DNA of 64,000 bases from Flammeovirga kamogawensis. GTDB taxonomy: Bacteria; Bacteroidota; Bacteroidia; Cytophagales; Flammeovirgaceae. The stretch lies in contig NZ_CP076128.1 of the NCBI RefSeq assembly GCF_018736065.1, positions 620,001 through 684,000 of the forward strand, in the 5' to 3' direction. Below the pieces are notes generated by a model. That model was given only the letters and a program-made list of their open reading frames with translations, did no database searches and was not told the origin of the DNA. Below are positions 59,821 to 64,000 of the stretch, one piece after another. Made by a program: the position numbers and the translations under genes. Numbering within the stretch: the stretch's first letter is position 1; every line of letters starts with the position of its first letter.

Positions 59821-61227
59821 ATGGCTAAAAAAATAAAGACAGCATACTTTTGCCAGAACTGTGGTTTTGAATCTCCAAAATGGCAAGGTAAATGTCCAAC
59901 CTGTAACGAGTGGAATACATTTGTAGAAGAATTACTGAAAGAAGATACTCCTAAAAAGGGAGATTGGAAAATGAGTAAAGAAGCTGTCAAAACTGGTGCG
60001 TATGTAAATGCTAGTATTGAAACTTCTAAGCCTGTAAGAATTAATGAGGTTAAGTTTGAAAAAGAAGCAAGAATAATCACCCTAGATGAAGAATTAAACA
60101 GAGTTTTAGGTGGAGGTATTGTACCAGGTTCAGCGGTAATGATTGGTGGAGAACCAGGTATTGGTAAATCAACATTAATGCTACAGATTGCTTTATCACT
60201 TAAAGATAAACAAGTATTATATGTGTCTGGAGAGGAAAGTGGACAGCAAATAAGACAAAGAGCAGAGCGATTACCGTATTCTTCTGAAGATACTTTTGTG
60301 CTAACTGAAACAGATACTTCTAAAATTTTTGCTCATGTAGAGAAAATGGTTCCAGATGTAATGGTAATTGATTCGATTCAAACATTAGTGTCTCCATTTT
60401 TAGAAGCTGCTGCTGGTAGTGTTTCTCAAGTTAAAGAATGTGCAGCAGAGCTTATTCGTTTTGCAAAAGATACTGGTACACCTGTTTTAATGATTGGTCA
60501 CATTACGAAAGAAGGAAGTTTAGCAGGACCAAAAGTTTTGGAGCATATGGTGGATACTGTTCTTCAATTTGAAGGAGATCGACACATGACTTACAGAATT
60601 TTAAGAACTCAAAAAAATAGGTTTGGGTCTACTTCAGAATTAGGTATTTATGAGATGATTGCTTCAGGACTACGCCAAGTAAGTAATCCTTCAGAAATTC
60701 TTTTATCTCAAAGAGACGACGGATTGAGTGGAATTGCTATAGGTACAGTTATGGAAGGTAATAGACCTTTATTAGTTGAGATTCAATCTTTAGTAACACC
60801 ATCAGTATATGGTAACCCACAACGTAGCCCTACAGGTTTTGATGCTAAAAAAATGAACATGCTTTTAGCTGTTCTTGAAAAAAGATCAGGCTATAAATTA
60901 AACTTTTCTGATGTCTTTTTAAATGTCGCAGGGGGGCTAAGAGTAGAAGATCCAGCAATTGATTTAGCTGTAGTTGTTTCACTAATATCTTCTTTTGAGG
61001 ATATTTCAATTGAATCTACCACTTGTTTTGCTGCAGAAGTTGGACTTGGGGGAGAAATAAGAGCAGTTTCTAGAATTGAAAATAGAATTGTTGAAGCTGA
61101 AAAACTTGGTTTTAAAGAGATGTTTGTCTCAAAATATAATATCAAAGGGTTAGATTTAAAGAAGATTAAAATGAAAGTGATTCCTGTAGGTACTGTTGCA
61201 GAAGTTGCTGAAAAACTATTTACATAA
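59821..61227 (+). CDS. radA: DNA repair protein RadA
   Basis: RadA (Sms) is a RecA-like helicase that extends branches during recombination. The 468-residue protein starts with a zinc finger (C11, C14, C25, C28 in FCQNCGFESPKWQGKCPTC), then a RecA-like ATPase with Walker A GGEPGIGKST (109-118), VLYVSGEESGQQIRQRAERL, VMVIDSIQTL (Walker B), and the RadA-specific KNRFG motif in TQKNRFGSTSELG. A Lon-protease-like C-terminal domain (about 300-468, FSDVFLNVAGGLRVEDPAID) completes the family plan. The PorE-like gene begins 5 bp after its stop. Confidence 0.95.
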   Translation: MAKKIKTAYFCQNCGFESPKWQGKCPTCNEWNTFVEELLKEDTPKKGDWKMSKEAVKTGAYVNASIETSKPVRINEVKFEKEARIITLDEELNRVLGGGIVPGSAVMIGGEPGIGKSTLMLQIALSLKDKQVLYVSGEESGQQIRQRAERLPYSSEDTFVLTETDTSKIFAHVEKMVPDVMVIDSIQTLVSPFLEAAAGSVSQVKECAAELIRFAKDTGTPVLMIGHITKEGSLAGPKVLEHMVDTVLQFEGDRHMTYRILRTQKNRFGSTSELGIYEMIASGLRQVSNPSEILLSQRDDGLSGIAIGTVMEGNRPLLVEIQSLVTPSVYGNPQRSPTGFDAKKMNMLLAVLEKRSGYKLNFSDVFLNVAGGLRVEDPAIDLAVVVSLISSFEDISIESTTCFAAEVGLGGEIRAVSRIENRIVEAEKLGFKEMFVSKYNIKGLDLKKIKMKVIPVGTVAEVAEKLFT

Positions 61228-61232
61228 AATAT

Positions 61233-63134
61233 ATGAATCATTATTATGTTTCACTTCTCATATTTTGCTTAGTTTCAATTACTAGTTTTGGACAGTCGTC
61301 AAAAGCTAAAAAATTATATGAAAAAGGAGAAAAAGCAGTATCAGAAAGACAATTTCCTGATGCTAAAGAATATTTAAATAAATCAATAAAAGCAGATCCA
61401 TCGTTTGGGGATAGTTATTACTTGTTGGCGTATTTAAACATCTTAGAACGTGATTATCAAAGATCAAGGGAACTGTATGCTGAATTAATGAAATGCTGTG
61501 CAAATAACGCTAAATATATGCTTGCACACCTGTCTTTAGCAGAGTACGAATGGTCTCAAGGAAACTATGATTTAGCAGAAAAATATGCTACTTCATTTTT
61601 AAAATTTAACCCTTCTAAACGTCAATATAGTCAGATTTCTACTGCAAATAAGATTATCGCATCTTGTAAATATGCTCGTATAAATATTGAAAATAAATTA
61701 CCGTTTAATCCTACAACTTTAGGGAGTACTGTAAATAGTAGAGAGCAACAATATTTTCCGGCTATTACAGCAAATGGGACTGTTTTATATTTTACTGCAA
61801 GAGATAGAAAAACAGATGAAAATATCTATCAAACTACATTAGTTGATGGTGAATGGGCTACTCCAGAGGAAGTTAGAGAATTGAATACTAAATATAACGA
61901 AGGAACTTGTTCAATATCAGCTGATGGTTCAATTATGATTTTTACATCTTGTGAATCAACTAGAGATCGACAAGGTTATGGCAGTTGTGATTTGTTTTTA
62001 TCAAAAAAAATAGGTGAGCATTGGACAAAACCTGAAAATTTGGGGCCAAACGTAAACAGTAGAAATTGGGAATCTCAGCCTTCTTTATCTGCTGATGGTA
62101 GAACATTATATTTTGTTTCTGATAGAAAAGGTGGTGTCGGTAAAAAAGACATTTGGGTAAGTAAGTTAGGAAGTAATGGTGACTGGAATCCTGCCCAAAA
62201 TTTGGGAGAAAATATTAACTCTTATGATGATGACTTATCACCATATATTCACTCAAATGGAACTACATTGTATTTTTCTTCAGAGGGTCAAGTTGGCTAT
62301 GGTGGTTTAGATCTTTTTAAGGTGGAATTTATAAATGGACAGTGGACTACACCTAAAAATTTAGGCTTTCCTATTAATGATCATGCTGATCAGGTTTCTT
62401 TAATAGTTTCTTCAGATGGATCAAAAGGGTATTTCTCAAAAGAATTTACTATCAATGGCAACGAAAGAACAAGTGAAATTGTATCTTTTGATGTACCTAA
62501 AGATATTCAGCCAAGTGCTTTAAGTAGCTATTTGGAGGGAGTTGTTTATAATGCGATTACTAAGAAACCATTAAAATCAGAGATTGAGCTTAAGAAATTA
62601 GAAAGTGATATAACAGAATCTAAAGTGTTTTCTGATGAAGAAACAGGTAAATACCTTATTGTTTTAAATCAAGAAGAAGAATATGCTTTGTATGTATCAA
62701 GACCAGGCTACCTTTTTCAAAGTTTAACTTTTGATATGCATAATGTTGGTGTTGAGGGAAAAACATTAGATATCTTTTTACAAAGAGTAGAACATGGTAT
62801 AAATATCACACTTAATAATATATTTTTCGATTCTAATAAGTTTGATTTAGAGGATAAGTCGAATGTAGAGCTACAACGCATTATAGAGTTTATGCAAAAT
62901 AACCCTACATTGAAAGTAGAAATTAGCGGCCATACTGATAATATTGGTACTGATAAATACAATGTTGATTTATCACAGAAAAGGGCAGAAGCTGTTGTTA
63001 ATTACTTAATTGATAAGGGCGTTCCTAAGAGTAATCTTGTTGCAAAAGGATATGGAAAATCTAAACCAGTTGCATCAAACGATACTGAATTAGGAAGACA
63101 AAAAAATAGAAGAATTGAATTTGAGATTCTTTAA
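61233..63134 (+). CDS. OmpA-family protein with TPR, beta-propeller and regulatory domains (PorE-like)
   Basis: A 633-residue exported protein. It has a signal peptide (to about residue 20, TSFGQ), TPR-like helices (21-140: KKLYEKGEKAVSERQFPDAK), a PD40-type beta-propeller (about 160-420: SISADGSIMIFTSCES, PSLSADGRTLYFVSDRKGGV), a carboxypeptidase-regulatory-like domain (about 430-520) and an OmpA C-terminal peptidoglycan-binding domain (FDSNKFDLEDKSNVELQRII, ISGHTDNIGTDKYNVDLSQK). This order is that of PorE of the type IX secretion system, a periplasmic protein binding peptidoglycan. PorE has a lipobox; here no suitable cysteine follows the signal peptide, so it is at best PorE-like. Confidence 0.8.
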   Translation: MNHYYVSLLIFCLVSITSFGQSSKAKKLYEKGEKAVSERQFPDAKEYLNKSIKADPSFGDSYYLLAYLNILERDYQRSRELYAELMKCCANNAKYMLAHLSLAEYEWSQGNYDLAEKYATSFLKFNPSKRQYSQISTANKIIASCKYARINIENKLPFNPTTLGSTVNSREQQYFPAITANGTVLYFTARDRKTDENIYQTTLVDGEWATPEEVRELNTKYNEGTCSISADGSIMIFTSCESTRDRQGYGSCDLFLSKKIGEHWTKPENLGPNVNSRNWESQPSLSADGRTLYFVSDRKGGVGKKDIWVSKLGSNGDWNPAQNLGENINSYDDDLSPYIHSNGTTLYFSSEGQVGYGGLDLFKVEFINGQWTTPKNLGFPINDHADQVSLIVSSDGSKGYFSKEFTINGNERTSEIVSFDVPKDIQPSALSSYLEGVVYNAITKKPLKSEIELKKLESDITESKVFSDEETGKYLIVLNQEEEYALYVSRPGYLFQSLTFDMHNVGVEGKTLDIFLQRVEHGINITLNNIFFDSNKFDLEDKSNVELQRIIEFMQNNPTLKVEISGHTDNIGTDKYNVDLSQKRAEAVVNYLIDKGVPKSNLVAKGYGKSKPVASNDTELGRQKNRRIEFEIL

Positions 63135-64000
63135 TGATGTTTACCTTTTATTGAGTTGTAATTAGCGATGCTGTTTTGTAGTACTTTTTCTATTCTTTTT
63201 CGTAGTTTTCTTGGTTTTAAGACTGTTACAGAATCTCCAAAACCTAAAATAATTCGTTCTAATTCATAATTTACGTTTACGATAATTTTAATTATAGCAT
63301 TTCCATTATTATCAATTGAAATTACTTCTTGAGTATGATGTAAAGGTTTAGTTAATACATATGGAGTACTTTTATTATTGATTTTTAGATTAATCTCTTC
63401 ATTTTCTTGATTTGATATGACTGTTACACCAATTGTATTGTTGTAATATTTATCTCCATTAAAGTTATTTGTATCATATTTTCTTGTTAAGTTATTTACT
63501 AAACTATGTATTCTGTCTAGGGCAAGAGTAATAATATTATTATTATGATCACTGCCTACAACAAACCATCTATTGTTATATTCTTTTAATATGAAAGGTG
63601 TGAAATCAATCTTATTAGAGTTCTCTGACGAAAATGATTGATAGTAAATGAATAAACATTTTTTTTGAAGAATGGATTGATATAGGGGGTCTAAATACTT
63701 TAAACCCTTCAAATTTTCATTTTTATCAAGGTGTATGATTGCATCTTGTTTTGTTTTTTCAATATACACTTTATCTTCTAAACGTTGAAAAATCCCACTT
63801 AATTCAGAGAACAATGAGAAATCCTTAAATTGTTTAAGTACTTCGATTGACTCTGATAAAATATACATGTCATTTTTTGATAATGGAATATTTGTTATTG
63901 TATAGTTGTCATTTTTATAGCGATAAAATTTTTTATTATAAACAATAATTGGAGCATTATATCCTAATTTGTCACTTCTCATTATCTGGATATCTAATTG
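63131..64000 (-). CDS. WYL-domain transcriptional regulator, 5' end outside window
   Basis: The frame has no stop before the window edge, and at least 289 residues are seen. An internal ATG lies at 63982, but upstream codons (QLDIQI before MRSDKLGYNAPI) are open and fit the end of an N-terminal winged-helix domain, so the gene likely begins outside. The WYL-type domain (about 110-190 from that ATG) includes LYQSILQKKCLFIYYQSF, FTPFILKEYNNRWFVVGSDH and ITLALDRIHSL. The C-terminal extension shows FGDSVTVLKPRKLRKRIEKV. WYL regulators usually bind a small ligand or nucleic acid. Its stop overlaps that of the convergent PorE-like gene by 4 bp. Confidence 0.72.
   Translation of the reverse strand, partial: QLDIQIMRSDKLGYNAPIIVYNKKFYRYKNDNYTITNIPLSKNDMYILSESIEVLKQFKDFSLFSELSGIFQRLEDKVYIEKTKQDAIIHLDKNENLKGLKYLDPLYQSILQKKCLFIYYQSFSSENSNKIDFTPFILKEYNNRWFVVGSDHNNNIITLALDRIHSLVNNLTRKYDTNNFNGDKYYNNTIGVTVISNQENEEINLKINNKSTPYVLTKPLHHTQEVISIDNNGNAIIKIIVNVNYELERIILGFGDSVTVLKPRKLRKRIEKVLQNSIANYNSIKGKHH

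Noticed and set aside
59652-60080. Minus-strand ORF of 142 codons over the radA start
   Set aside because: It overlaps the conserved radA zinc-finger and upstream region and shows no recognisable protein.

Overview
The window looks like chromosomal DNA of a low-GC member of the Bacteroidota, most likely a marine-type Cytophagales such as a Flammeovirgaceae relative (the genus is a guess). The evidence is the AT-rich sequence, promoter -7 elements of the TAnnTTTG type, few Shine-Dalgarno sequences, the cytochrome oxidase accessory gene order, a BtuB-like TonB receptor, DUF4421 and Porin_10-type outer-membrane proteins, a PorE-like OmpA protein and a SpoIIE phosphatase with a carboxypeptidase-regulatory N-terminus. 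I saw no rRNA, tRNA, CRISPR array, insertion sequence or prophage.

Layout. 1-3949: end of a MenA-like prenyltransferase, an OstA/LptA-like protein, tilS and a stand-alone cNMP-binding protein. 4079-9446: a respiratory block (ctaA, ctaB, two cytochrome oxidase subunit III genes, subunit IV, SCO, DUF420, a small CxxC membrane protein) without oxidase subunits I and II. 9527-18298: a 1241-residue orphan histidine kinase, purB, a membrane protein overlapping a penicillin-acylase-family gene, and a HAD phosphatase. 18348-23199: a FecCD/ATPase importer pair and the SpoIIE protein. 23298-27447: dnaX interrupted at an A10 run, followed by two DUF4421 paralogues. 27448-30638: a possible intergenic small RNA, App1 phosphatase, phosphopantetheinyl transferase and a WD40 protein. 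30700-37256: TonB receptor and upstream small protein, an exported protein, an SDR, a two-gene unit with an Ate/Bpt-like enzyme, and pyrE. 37392-43702: recQ, pyrD, queA, a BtuF-like protein and pflA. 43699-49361: NUDIX hydrolase, a porin-led envelope cluster, GNAT and YihY. 49570-54647: an exported WD40-caspase protein convergent with a large outer-membrane-like protein. 55041-64000: MBL hydrolase, CaCA exchanger, DUF2059-like protein, MBOAT, radA, PorE-like protein and a truncated WYL regulator.

The genes are mostly housekeeping or cell-envelope genes. The points most worth a second look are: (1) FNR-geometry palindromes (ATGAC-N4-GTCAT) in front of ctaA and the second coxC; (2) dnaX, where the complete tau reading frame needs a -1 shift on A10 and the tau stop overlaps the next gene; (3) an orphan promoter-to-terminator unit at 27646-27870; (4) the secreted WD40-caspase; (5) an Ate/Bpt-like protein without the usual cysteines and with an extra C-terminal domain. 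All assignments come from reading the sequence and recall of protein families; no database search was run.
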